From assembly GCF_000421965.1 (NCBI RefSeq), contig NZ_ATAY01000020.1, positions 124,001 to 188,000 on the forward strand: 64,000 nucleotides of DNA, read 5' to 3'. How positions within the stretch are numbered: position 1 is the stretch's first letter; every line of letters starts with the position of its first letter. The translations under genes and the position numbers were made by a program. The stretch comes from Ruminiclostridium papyrosolvens C7 (lineage in GTDB: Bacteria > Bacillota > Clostridia > Acetivibrionales > DSM-1351). The notes below the pieces were generated by a model. It was not told where the DNA came from, ran no database searches, and saw only the letters and a list, made by a program, of their open reading frames with translations. Shown here one piece after another: positions 25,576 to 34,042 of the stretch.

Positions 25576-28068
25576 ATGAAAAGTAAAAAGTTATTAGCCT
25601 TGATTCTATGTGTGGTAATGGTATGTACCTCCTTTATTTCTACCGTTGTTGTTAACGCAAATGCTCCTCAGGGCTGGAGGAACCTTCAGGATTTTTATGT
25701 ATTTAAGGATAAGATAAGCGGATGGTCAGGGAGCGGTGCCGGAGAATTGGAAACAGTAAACGGGAACTTGCCGATTGATACCCAAGTCACCTATCAAGAT
25801 TTACCTTCTTTACGATTGAATCTTCAAACACAGCTTTCCTCGTATTGGATGTCAGTCATACTTACATTGGCAGAATGGAACTGTCATGATGTATCACAAT
25901 ATGTTCCGAATGGGTATCTGGAATTTAATGTAAAGGGTAAAAAAGGAGGAGAGCAGTTCGTAATTGGAGCAGTTGACCATGTAAGCGAGCGTGCATCGGG
26001 TGTTGAGCAGAAAATAACAAAACCTATAACGGATTACTGCACTGTCACAACTGAGTGGCAACACGTAAAAATACCCTTGAAAGATATATTGAATCCGTCA
26101 CTCGGTATGGACCCATACAATGCAAAGGCTATAGTTCTGGACAAAGTAAACCTTGATCCATTCTGTGTTTGGATCAACCAACTGATGTTGACTTCTCCAG
26201 ATAAAGAAAAAGCGTATCCGTCTATTAAATTGAATCAGGTGGGATTTCGTGAATCTGCCGAGAAATATGCCTATGTTTCAGGGTTCGAAGATGAGTTTAC
26301 GGCTACAGTAGGAACTCCATTCCAAGTGAAAAGAGTTTCTGACGATACTGTTGCATATAATGGTCAACTGGTTCTTTTGAAGGATTATGACCAGGATTCC
26401 GGTGAAAGGGTGTTTAAAGCTGTGTTTACCGACCTTAAACTACCGGGCGAATATTACATTACAGTTAATACACCAGGTATAGAAAAATCACTTAAGTTTA
26501 AGATTGGAAATGATGTTTACAAATCTCTATTGACGGATGTAGCAAGATATTTTTATTATCAGCGTTCAGGAATAGACCTTACGGATAAATACTGTCCCGA
26601 TTATCCCAGAAAAGACAGAACACCGCAGGATACGACTGCTGTCTTTGACTCCGACTCAGGAAAGACAAGAGATGTATCTAAAGGATGGTTTGATGCGGGT
26701 GATCTTGGAAAGTATGTAAGTACGGGATCAGCGACATTAATAAACCTTTTTTGGGCTTACGATATGTTCCCGGAGCTATATCAGGATAATCAGTTTAATA
26801 TTCCTGAAAGCGGAAATGGTGTACCGGATATACTTGATGAGTCAAGATGGGAATTGGAATGGATTCTAAAAATGCAAGATACTTCAAGCGGAGGTTTCTA
26901 TGCAAGAGTCCAATCCGACGATGATGGCAATATAACAAAAAGGATAATAAAGGATAAAGAGGGTGACACCACTAATATAAGGCCGACAGAAGATACTGCA
27001 TGTGCAGCTGCTGCCTTAGCTCACGCTTCCATTGTATATGCAAAATATGATCCGACGTTTGCCCTTACCTGTCTGAATGCAGCAAAGAGTGCGTGGACGT
27101 ATCTTGAGCAAAACCCCAATAATATTAAATCTCCAAACGGACCTTATAATACTGACAACGATATAAGCAGCAGGCTTTTAGCAGCAGCATCCTTGTATCG
27201 GGCTACAGGTGAAGCAAGATATGACAATTACTTTGTGGCAAACTATTCAAAAGGAAAGGATACATATGAGAATACGTCGGGAGATTGGGTAGGTAACTGG
27301 AATTTTGCATTTTTTTCTTATATGAAAGCGGCAAGCCGAAACAGTGATGCGGAAAAGTGGTTCAATACCGAGTTTGGGATTTGGGTAAACAACAAAATAG
27401 AACGGTACAAAAACAGTGCCTGGGGTAACGCAATAACAAACGCAAACTATTACTGGGGCAGTAACAATCAGATAATGGGTATGTGTATGGAAGCTGTTAT
27501 TGGCTCAAAACTTCTCGGGACTAATAATGATACCATTAATAATATGGCACTTTCTTCATTTAACTGGATTCTTGGTGCGAATCCTATGAGAAAGAGCTTC
27601 GTATCAGGTTATGGGGACGATTGTATTAAAACCATATTCTCTACATTCAATAGTGATGGAAGACCGGGGATAGCCAAGGGCTTTATGCCGTTAGGCCCCA
27701 ACAGGTATCAAGGGGTCGGTCTTTCAAACTTCCCTGCAAAATGCTATTTGGACAGTGCCGATGAATGGACTACAAATGAGCACTCTGTTGGTTCAACTTC
27801 CACGCTGGAGTTTATCACCGCATTTGCAAACAGTAATTTCTCAGGAGGAAATCCAGTGAAAATTGGTGATGTTAACGGTGATGACAGCATAGATGCTATT
27901 GATTTCTCACTGATGAAATCCTATATAATAGGCAAAATCAGCGATTTTCCTGTAGAAAATGATTTGAAGGTTGCTGATGTAAATGGCGACGGTGACATTA
28001 ATGCGTTAGATTTAGCTGTTATGAAGCAATATTTATTAGGGAAAATAACTAAATTCCCGGTTGAATAG
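25576..28068 (+). CDS. Cellulosomal GH9 endoglucanase-type protein with dockerin
   Basis: This 830-aa secreted GH9 glycosidase has a signal peptide (1-30), an N-terminal beta-sandwich carbohydrate-binding module of CBM4/30-like type (about 35-208), an Ig-like CelD_N domain (213-305), a GH9 (alpha/alpha)6 barrel (about 312-755) and a type I dockerin (761-830). The catalytic base region is GWFDAGD (Asp373/Asp376) and the acid is Glu735 in TTNEHSV. The usual HPHHR-like loop is replaced by KTIFSTFNSDGR, as in one GH9 sublineage that includes xyloglucan- or mixed-glucan-active members. The start is the ATG at 25576 with AAAGGAG, not the upstream TTG. The CBM family is uncertain. Confidence 0.9.
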   Translation: MKSKKLLALILCVVMVCTSFISTVVVNANAPQGWRNLQDFYVFKDKISGWSGSGAGELETVNGNLPIDTQVTYQDLPSLRLNLQTQLSSYWMSVILTLAEWNCHDVSQYVPNGYLEFNVKGKKGGEQFVIGAVDHVSERASGVEQKITKPITDYCTVTTEWQHVKIPLKDILNPSLGMDPYNAKAIVLDKVNLDPFCVWINQLMLTSPDKEKAYPSIKLNQVGFRESAEKYAYVSGFEDEFTATVGTPFQVKRVSDDTVAYNGQLVLLKDYDQDSGERVFKAVFTDLKLPGEYYITVNTPGIEKSLKFKIGNDVYKSLLTDVARYFYYQRSGIDLTDKYCPDYPRKDRTPQDTTAVFDSDSGKTRDVSKGWFDAGDLGKYVSTGSATLINLFWAYDMFPELYQDNQFNIPESGNGVPDILDESRWELEWILKMQDTSSGGFYARVQSDDDGNITKRIIKDKEGDTTNIRPTEDTACAAAALAHASIVYAKYDPTFALTCLNAAKSAWTYLEQNPNNIKSPNGPYNTDNDISSRLLAAASLYRATGEARYDNYFVANYSKGKDTYENTSGDWVGNWNFAFFSYMKAASRNSDAEKWFNTEFGIWVNNKIERYKNSAWGNAITNANYYWGSNNQIMGMCMEAVIGSKLLGTNNDTINNMALSSFNWILGANPMRKSFVSGYGDDCIKTIFSTFNSDGRPGIAKGFMPLGPNRYQGVGLSNFPAKCYLDSADEWTTNEHSVGSTSTLEFITAFANSNFSGGNPVKIGDVNGDDSIDAIDFSLMKSYIIGKISDFPVENDLKVADVNGDGDINALDLAVMKQYLLGKITKFPVE

Positions 28069-28111
28069 AGAAAAATGTATGCAGCAAAAGCGAAAAACAT
28101 GAGATAAAATC

Positions 28112-28161
28112 AAAAAGGACTGAAACATGGTTAAAATAATACACGTGTTTTAGTCCTTTTT
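28112..28161 (+). terminator. Terminator of the cellulosomal pair
   Basis: A near-perfect stem (left arm from AAAAAGGACTGAAACATG, right arm ending GTCCTTTTT) lies 44 bp after the GH9 stop. Confidence 0.8.
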
Positions 28162-28280
28162 GGCTTACAGAAAAAATAATATTTTCCTACAGTAAATTTA
28201 TACGACCTTGTAACCTTGGATTTATTTATTTATAATATATTTATGTATGATATAATATTTATTTATGAGAGGAGTTTACT

Positions 28281-28796
28281 ATGAATTTTAAAGATAAACT
28301 CAGACATGTTATGGATTTTCCTAAGGAAGGAATCGATTTTATCGATATTACGACAGTTCTTCAGGATCCTGAATCATTCAGAGCATGTATGGATACATTC
28401 AGGACACTGGCGGATAAGATGGGAGATTTTGATATTATTGTAGGTTCAGAGTCAAGAGGATTTATTTTTGGTGCACCCCTAGCATACCACATGAATAAAG
28501 GCTTTGTCCCTGTCAGGAAGAAAGGAAAACTCCCATATAAAACCGTACGTGAAGAATATGATTTGGAATACGGAAAAGATGTCCTTGAAATGCATTCAGA
28601 TGCAATCAGGCCGGGACAGAGAGTGCTAATAGTTGACGATCTTCTTGCAACCGGCGGAACAACTCAGGCTAACATTAGGCTTGTTGAGAAGCTGGGAGGA
28701 GAGGTTGCAGGTATAGTGTACTTTATTGAGCTTATATCCCTGAATGGAAGAGATAAGCTCAAAGGCTATAAAGTCGATTCTATAGTAAAATTCTAA
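28281..28796 (+). CDS. apt: Adenine phosphoribosyltransferase
   Basis: Apt salvages adenine with PRPP to AMP. The 171-aa protein carries the PRPP loop VLIVDDLLATGGTT near residue 115 and the N-terminal FPKEGIDFIDIT, and has the SRGFIFGAPLA segment. Length is standard. A TATAAT box at 28251-28256 and GAGAGGAG precede it. It sits just ahead of relA, the usual order in clostridia, and both touch purine nucleotide pools. Confidence 0.96.
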   Translation: MNFKDKLRHVMDFPKEGIDFIDITTVLQDPESFRACMDTFRTLADKMGDFDIIVGSESRGFIFGAPLAYHMNKGFVPVRKKGKLPYKTVREEYDLEYGKDVLEMHSDAIRPGQRVLIVDDLLATGGTTQANIRLVEKLGGEVAGIVYFIELISLNGRDKLKGYKVDSIVKF

Positions 28797-28851
28797 CCAA
28801 GATTAATTATGTAAATTCATTCGGGAGTCGTTTGACAGGTGGAGGGACACA

Positions 28852-31032
28852 TTGATAGACAGCTTTTCAGTACTTGTTGAGAAAGTAAAAAAATACGACC
28901 CTGGCTGCAACTTTGAAATGCTTGAAAAAGCATACGCTGTTTCAAAAGCAGCACATATGGGTCAACAGAGAATATCAGGAGAGCCATACATTATTCATCC
29001 GGTTGAGGTTGCTATAATACTTGCCGAGATGGAACTGGATTGTACGGCTCTTGTTGCTGCCCTTTTACATGATACCATTGAAGATACAACATGTACTTAC
29101 GATCAGCTGAAAGCTCAGTTTGGACAAGAAGTAGCAGAATTGGTGGACGGTGTTACCAAACTGGGAAAGATCCCATTCACTACAAAAGAAGAGCAGCAGG
29201 TTGAGAATCTTCGTAAAATGTTTTTGGCCATGGCCAAGGATATCAGGGTTATTATGATTAAACTTGCCGACAGGCTTCATAATATGAGAACCCTTAAGTA
29301 CATGACTCAGGACAAACAACTTGAAAAAGCAAGAGAAACCCTAGAGATATACGCCCCCCTTGCGCATAGACTTGGTATTTCCAAAATTAAGTGGGAGCTT
29401 GAAGATATTTGTCTCAGATATCTTGATCCAAAGGGTTACTACGATCTTGTTGAAAAAATTAATACGAAGCGAAAACAAAGAGAAGCATATATAACAATAA
29501 TCATTGATACTCTACGGGAAAAAACAAATGAACTTGGAATAGAAAATGCACAGATAGACGGAAGGCCAAAGCACTTCTACAGTATTTACAGGAAGATGGT
29601 AAAGCAGAACAAGACACTGGAACAAATATATGATTTATTTGCTTTTAGAATAATTGTAAATTCTGTAAAAGACTGTTACGCAGTGCTGGGGCTTGTCCAT
29701 GAACTATATAAGCCAATGCCGGGCAGGTTCAAGGATTACATTGCCATGCCCAAACCAAACATGTACCAATCTTTACATACAACATTGATTGGACCTGAGG
29801 GACAACCTTTTGAGGTTCAGATAAGAACATGGGATATGCACAGGGTTGCAGAGGTTGGTATTGCGGCGCATTGGAAGTATAAGGAAGGAATCAACAACGC
29901 AAAGGATTCCGACAATAAATTTGCATGGCTCAGGCAGCTTCTGGAATGGCAAAAGGATACCAGAGACGAAAGCGAATTTATGGAAACACTTAAGATTGAC
30001 CTGTTTACTGACGAGGTATTTGTATTTACTCCGAAAGGTGATGTAATAAACCTTCCGGTGGGCTCCACTCCTGTAGATTTTGCCTATGCAATACACAGTG
30101 CTATCGGTAACAAAATGATAGGTGCCAAGATAAATGGTAAAATGGAGCCTATAGATTACAAGCTGAAAAACGGCGATATAATAGACATTCTTACGTCATC
30201 AACAATTCACGGTCCCAGCAGGGACTGGCTGAAAATTGTTAAGAGCAGTCAGGCGAAAAGTAAGATTAATCAGTGGTTTAAAAAGGAAAAGCGTGAAGAG
30301 AATATTATCAGGGGCAAGGAAATGCTTGAGCGTGAGCTTAAAAAGCAGGGTTTGTCCTATACACAGCTATTTCGAACCGAGTGGGTTGAAATTGTATTAA
30401 AAAAATACAATTTTGCATCTCAGGAAGATTTATATGCCGGAGTAGGGTATGGAGCAATTACGGCAAACAAGGTTATAACCAGGCTCAAAGAAGAATTCAA
30501 GAAGACACTTAAGCCTGAAGAATTGGAAGAAATACTTGAAACAATAGCACAGACCAAAAATGATAGAAAGAAAAAGCACACACTTGAAAGCGGTGTAGTA
30601 GTAAAGGGAATTGACAATTGTCTTGTACGTTTATCAAGATGCTGCAACCCTGTTCCCGGTGATGAGATAATAGGTTATATAACCAGAGGTAGAGGTGTTT
30701 CGGTCCACAGAAGCGACTGTATAAATATTTCTGCCGATCAGGAGGAAGAAGAAAGGCTTATAGACGTTAAGTGGCGTACTACCAATGACGTTGCCTATAA
30801 GGCAGATATAACACTTATGGCTAATGACAGGACTTCTCTTCTGTTGGATGTTACCAACTGTATCACAGAAGCAAAAATACCTATAAAGGCTGTCAATGCA
30901 AGGACTACCAAGGAACAGATTACGGTTATAAATCTTACACTTGAGATAACTAACACCGAGCAGCTTGAAAAAATAATTAAAAGACTGAAAAAAATAGACA
31001 GTGTATTTGATGTAACCAGAAATAAACAATAA
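28852..31032 (+). CDS. relA: Bifunctional (p)ppGpp synthetase/hydrolase (Rel)
   Basis: Rel makes and degrades the stringent-response alarmone. The 726-aa protein has the HD hydrolase domain (HPVEVAIILAEM, LLHDTIEDT, near residues 45-80), the synthetase domain with GRPKHFYSIYRKM and YDLFAFRIIV (about 240-360), a TGS domain (DEVFVFTPKGDVINLPVGST, near 385), a zinc-finger/CC region with RLSRCCNPVPGDEIIGYIT, and an ACT domain at the C-terminus. Both catalytic halves look intact. The start is TTG at 28852, five bases after GGTGGAGGG. Confidence 0.96.
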   Translation: MIDSFSVLVEKVKKYDPGCNFEMLEKAYAVSKAAHMGQQRISGEPYIIHPVEVAIILAEMELDCTALVAALLHDTIEDTTCTYDQLKAQFGQEVAELVDGVTKLGKIPFTTKEEQQVENLRKMFLAMAKDIRVIMIKLADRLHNMRTLKYMTQDKQLEKARETLEIYAPLAHRLGISKIKWELEDICLRYLDPKGYYDLVEKINTKRKQREAYITIIIDTLREKTNELGIENAQIDGRPKHFYSIYRKMVKQNKTLEQIYDLFAFRIIVNSVKDCYAVLGLVHELYKPMPGRFKDYIAMPKPNMYQSLHTTLIGPEGQPFEVQIRTWDMHRVAEVGIAAHWKYKEGINNAKDSDNKFAWLRQLLEWQKDTRDESEFMETLKIDLFTDEVFVFTPKGDVINLPVGSTPVDFAYAIHSAIGNKMIGAKINGKMEPIDYKLKNGDIIDILTSSTIHGPSRDWLKIVKSSQAKSKINQWFKKEKREENIIRGKEMLERELKKQGLSYTQLFRTEWVEIVLKKYNFASQEDLYAGVGYGAITANKVITRLKEEFKKTLKPEELEEILETIAQTKNDRKKKHTLESGVVVKGIDNCLVRLSRCCNPVPGDEIIGYITRGRGVSVHRSDCINISADQEEEERLIDVKWRTTNDVAYKADITLMANDRTSLLLDVTNCITEAKIPIKAVNARTTKEQITVINLTLEITNTEQLEKIIKRLKKIDSVFDVTRNKQ

Positions 31033-31050
31033 TCGGGGGTTTATATGTAA

Positions 31051-31500
31051 ATGAGAGCAGTTGTTCAAAGAGTAAAAAAATCAACTGTTACTGTAAGTGA
31101 AAAGATTGCAGGAAGCATTGGTCAAGGCCTTATGGTTCTTCTCGGAGTTGGTAAGGAAGATGACGACCGTGATATAGAATATCTATCAGATAAAATACTG
31201 AATTTACGTATTTTCGAGGATGAAAACGGTAAGATGAATAAGTCTCTGGTAGATATAGGAGGGCAGTTGCTGGTTGTATCACAGTTTACACTTTTCGGGG
31301 ATTGCAGGAAAGGCAGAAGACCCGGTTTTGACAAAGCTGCCAAGCCTGAGATTGCAAAAGAACTGTACGAACGTTTTGTAATCAAGTGCAGAGAAGCAGG
31401 TGTAGTTACCGAAACAGGTATTTTTCAGGCTGATATGCTGGTAGATATAAGCAATGACGGTCCGGTTACACTTATATTGGACAGTAAAAAGGAATTTTAG
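31051..31500 (+). CDS. dtd: D-aminoacyl-tRNA deacylase
   Basis: Dtd hydrolyses D-amino acids, and glycine wrongly charged on tRNA-Ala, from tRNA. The 149-aa protein begins [15 protein letters not shown] and has the catalytic [18 protein letters not shown] motif and the cross-subunit Gly-cisPro-type [11 protein letters not shown]. It follows relA by 18 bp in a conserved gene order. Length and both motifs are diagnostic. Confidence 0.96.
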   Translation: MRAVVQRVKKSTVTVSEKIAGSIGQGLMVLLGVGKEDDDRDIEYLSDKILNLRIFEDENGKMNKSLVDIGGQLLVVSQFTLFGDCRKGRRPGFDKAAKPEIAKELYERFVIKCREAGVVTETGIFQADMLVDISNDGPVTLILDSKKEF

Positions 31501-31519
31501 ATTACGGAGGTTCGACATA

Positions 31520-32146
31520 ATGTTTGTAAAGCCAATAAATGGAGGTTTATTTGACTCGGTTTCCTATCTGGTTGGAAATGGAAGAGAAGCAGTTCTGATA
31601 GATGCAGGTGTTCCCGCTGACAAGGTACTTACTGCACAAAAAGAACTTAACACCAATATTAAAAAAATAATCCTTACCCACGGGCACATTGACCATATAT
31701 TACATGTTGATGATATAGTACAGAAAACAAATGCCATGGTTTATATCCATATTGATGATGAGCAGGCAATGACAGATGCAAGATTCAATGTTTCTGCATT
31801 TACCGGCACTCCATCAACCTTTCAGAGCAAATATGAAATCCTTAGGGACGGAAACAGTATAAAAGTCGGAGAACTTGATTTTAAAATAATTCATACTCCG
31901 GGCCATTCTGCCGGCTCTATCTGTATTCAGGTTGAAAACTTACTTTTCTCAGGGGATACATTGTTTAAATTCGGATATGGTAGAGTTGATTTACCCAACG
32001 GTAATTTTTCTGACATATATAATTCAATTGTAGAGAAACTTTTTGTACTGCATGGTGAAACCGTAGTTTATCCTGGCCATGGTGGGAGTACAACTATTAT
32101 AGATGAAATAAGAAGCAATCCTATAAAAAATGCGATTCAATGGTAA
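31520..32146 (+). CDS. MBL-fold metallo-hydrolase (glyoxalase II-like)
   Basis: This 208-aa metallo-beta-lactamase-fold hydrolase has the metal-binding LTHGHIDHILHVDDIV, a second His in HTPGHSAGSICIQ, the Asp in FSGDTLF and the last His in YPGHGG. It belongs to the YcbL/glyoxalase II-like group usually found in this operon; its substrate is not established. The ATG at 31520 has CGGAGG nine bases upstream, so the 22-residue in-frame extension upstream, which overlaps dtd, is not used. Confidence 0.9.
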   Translation: MFVKPINGGLFDSVSYLVGNGREAVLIDAGVPADKVLTAQKELNTNIKKIILTHGHIDHILHVDDIVQKTNAMVYIHIDDEQAMTDARFNVSAFTGTPSTFQSKYEILRDGNSIKVGELDFKIIHTPGHSAGSICIQVENLLFSGDTLFKFGYGRVDLPNGNFSDIYNSIVEKLFVLHGETVVYPGHGGSTTIIDEIRSNPIKNAIQW

Positions 32147-32158
32147 AAAGAGGATGAA

Positions 32159-33652
32159 ATGTTAATTTACAATAACGAGACTAAGTATTTTGATTATGAA
32201 CTTGAAGATGTAATAAAATTATTTTTTACTCAAAACGAAATAAAGAAATCCGATGAGCCTTGGGATGAGTGTTCCGGGGCATTTCTTTTCTGTTTTATGT
32301 CTTATGAGGATGGAAATGACTTCTTTAATATCAGTCTGAAGGACAAGGAATTTAGCGAGATTGTAAGCCTTCCCTGCACAGGTATTATTGATTCCTCTGA
32401 TAAGCTTAAAGTAAAAGAGTTTAAAAGAATATTAAAGAGAAAGTTATTTTTATTATTGACCCAATATACCGGCAAGGTAATTCCGTGGGGTATCCTGACA
32501 GGTATAAGGCCTGTTAAACTGGTAAATGAGTTAATTGACCAGAAGATGACAGTGAGCGATATTCTATCTGTTTTACAAAAGGATTATTTTGTAACGGAGA
32601 ATAAAGCCAGCCTTCTATATGAAGTAGCACTTAATCAAAGGGAATTGTTTACAGAATCAAAGGGAAACAGCATATCACTATACATTGGTATTCCTTTTTG
32701 TCCTACCCGCTGTTTATATTGTTCCTTTAGTTCAAGTACGATAGCGCAATATAAAAAAATGGTTGATGTTTATGTAGATATGCTTTTGAAAGAAATAAGG
32801 CATACAGCGCAGCTTATGAGAGAAAAAGGACTTGTTGCTGAAAATATATATATTGGAGGGGGTACACCTACATCCCTGAATGAACAGCAGTTGAGCCGTC
32901 TGCTTAGTGGAATAGAAGAGTGTATTGATATGAAATACCTTAGAGAATACACTCTTGAGGCCGGTCGTCCCGATACCATAACTAGTGAAAAGCTAAAGGT
33001 TATTAAGAATAGCCGGGTATCCAGAATCAGCATAAATCCTCAAACAATGAATGAAAAAACCCTTTTGAGAATAGGCAGATTACATAAACCGGAAGATGTG
33101 GTCAAGGCTTTTTACGCTGCAAGGGATATGGGTTTTGACAATATAAATATGGATTTAATCTGCGGACTGCCCGGAGAGGATGTTCAAATGTTTGATGAAA
33201 CTCTAAGGCAAATAAAAGAGTTGAACCCGGACAGTTTAACAGTTCACACAATGGCTGTAAAAAGAGCTTCGCAGCTTACAAAGGAATTGGAAAATTACAG
33301 TCTGGAAACTCAGTATGTTGATTCTGCCGTAATGGTTGATATGGCCCGGGTCTGTGCAAAAGAAATGGGTCTAAACCCGTATTACCTTTACAGACAGAAA
33401 AATATTCTTGGCAATCTGGAAAACGTAGGATACAGTCGGCCTAGTATGGAATGTTTATATAATATACAAATTATGGAAGAACGTCAGACAATTCTGGCCT
33501 GCGGAGCAGGAGCGGTTACAAAGGTTATTTTCCCAATGAACAGAATAGAAAGGTCATTTAATGTAAAAAGTGTTGAGGAATATATCGGCAGAATTGACGA
33601 AATGCTGGAACGGAAAGCCAACATTCTCATAGAAGAAAATAATAAATATTGA
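32159..33652 (+). CDS. hemZ: Coproporphyrinogen III oxidase-like radical SAM protein (HemZ)
   Basis: The 497-aa protein has an N-terminal domain of about 165 residues followed by a radical SAM core with the [4Fe-4S] motif IPFCPTRCLYCSFSSS (C-x3-C-x2-C), then YIGGGTPTSL and the INMDLICGLPGE stretch. HemZ-type proteins sit in this operon position in many clostridia and are named for oxygen-independent coproporphyrinogen dehydrogenase activity. That function is uncertain for many homologues, and no other heme gene is nearby. It ends at TGA, which overlaps the -35 box of the next promoter. Confidence 0.88.
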   Translation: MLIYNNETKYFDYELEDVIKLFFTQNEIKKSDEPWDECSGAFLFCFMSYEDGNDFFNISLKDKEFSEIVSLPCTGIIDSSDKLKVKEFKRILKRKLFLLLTQYTGKVIPWGILTGIRPVKLVNELIDQKMTVSDILSVLQKDYFVTENKASLLYEVALNQRELFTESKGNSISLYIGIPFCPTRCLYCSFSSSTIAQYKKMVDVYVDMLLKEIRHTAQLMREKGLVAENIYIGGGTPTSLNEQQLSRLLSGIEECIDMKYLREYTLEAGRPDTITSEKLKVIKNSRVSRISINPQTMNEKTLLRIGRLHKPEDVVKAFYAARDMGFDNINMDLICGLPGEDVQMFDETLRQIKELNPDSLTVHTMAVKRASQLTKELENYSLETQYVDSAVMVDMARVCAKEMGLNPYYLYRQKNILGNLENVGYSRPSMECLYNIQIMEERQTILACGAGAVTKVIFPMNRIERSFNVKSVEEYIGRIDEMLERKANILIEENNKY

Positions 33653-33677
33653 CAAGCTTAAATGTAAATTCTAAAAT
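33649..33677 (+). promoter_or_regulatory. Promoter of the hisS-aspS T-box transcript
   Basis: TTGACA (33649-33654) and TAAAAT (33672-33677) with a 17-bp spacer. The -35 box overlaps the hemZ stop codon. Transcription would start near 33684, giving a leader of about 360 nt before hisS. Confidence 0.8.
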
Positions 33678-33683
33678 ATATGT

Positions 33684-33935
33684 ATGTGTAAATAGGGAAG
33701 TAGCCTTAAAAGGGAAGAGTAATTAGTACTGCTATTGAGGGAAAAGCTGTCATGGACTGAGAGCAGCTTATAGTAAGACTACTGAAAGACACCCTTTAGA
33801 GCATAGCTCCGGGCTGATGAGAATGACTCGTCCGTTTTCCGCGTTAAGGATCTAAGTGGGTTCTGTATTGGAATCATTAGGGTGGCACCACGGGAAGTTC
33901 CTCTCGTCCCTTGTTGGGATACGGGAGGTTTTTTA
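33684..33935 (+). ncRNA. T-box riboswitch upstream of hisS-aspS, probably tRNA-Asp specific
   Basis: The leader carries the T-box core AGGGTGGCACCACGGG (33879-33894) and a downstream terminator ending in TTTTTT. Stem I can be drawn from 33709 to 33797: basal AAAGGG/CCCTTT, a specifier loop with GAGTA opposite GAAAGACA, TAGT/ACTA, CTAT/ATAG, and AAGCTG/CAGCTT, then the distal loop with ATGG and AGAG. The specifier reads GAC (33788-33790, Asp) followed by the conserved A. The anti-discriminator TGGC (33883-33886) fits a G73 tRNA, as in tRNA-Asp, not the C73 of bacterial tRNA-His. Uncharged tRNA would favour antitermination. Confidence 0.9.
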
Positions 33936-33936
33936 C
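33896..33936 (+). terminator. T-box regulated terminator
   Basis: An imperfect stem built on CCTCTCGTCCC and GGGATACGGGAGG is followed by TTTTTT. It competes with the antiterminator that contains the T-box sequence. Confidence 0.8.
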
Positions 33937-34042
33937 TGTTCGTGGGTATGCTTTCATTAGAAATTACATATTTCTTTTTAATAATTAATTAATGTGTTAA
34001 TAATTGGTAGTGTATTATACTTTTATGATAGGAGTTGTTTAA

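Noticed and set aside
30634-31068. 144-residue frame antisense to the relA 3' end
   Set aside because: It lies wholly opposite the well-conserved ACT domain and the start of dtd, with no ribosome site or promoter. It is an antisense artefact.
33790-33792. CAC as a histidine specifier of the T-box
   Set aside because: It is out of position. It is not followed by the conserved purine, and its last two bases fall in or next to the basal helix. GAC fits the loop and the anti-discriminator C agrees with tRNA-Asp.
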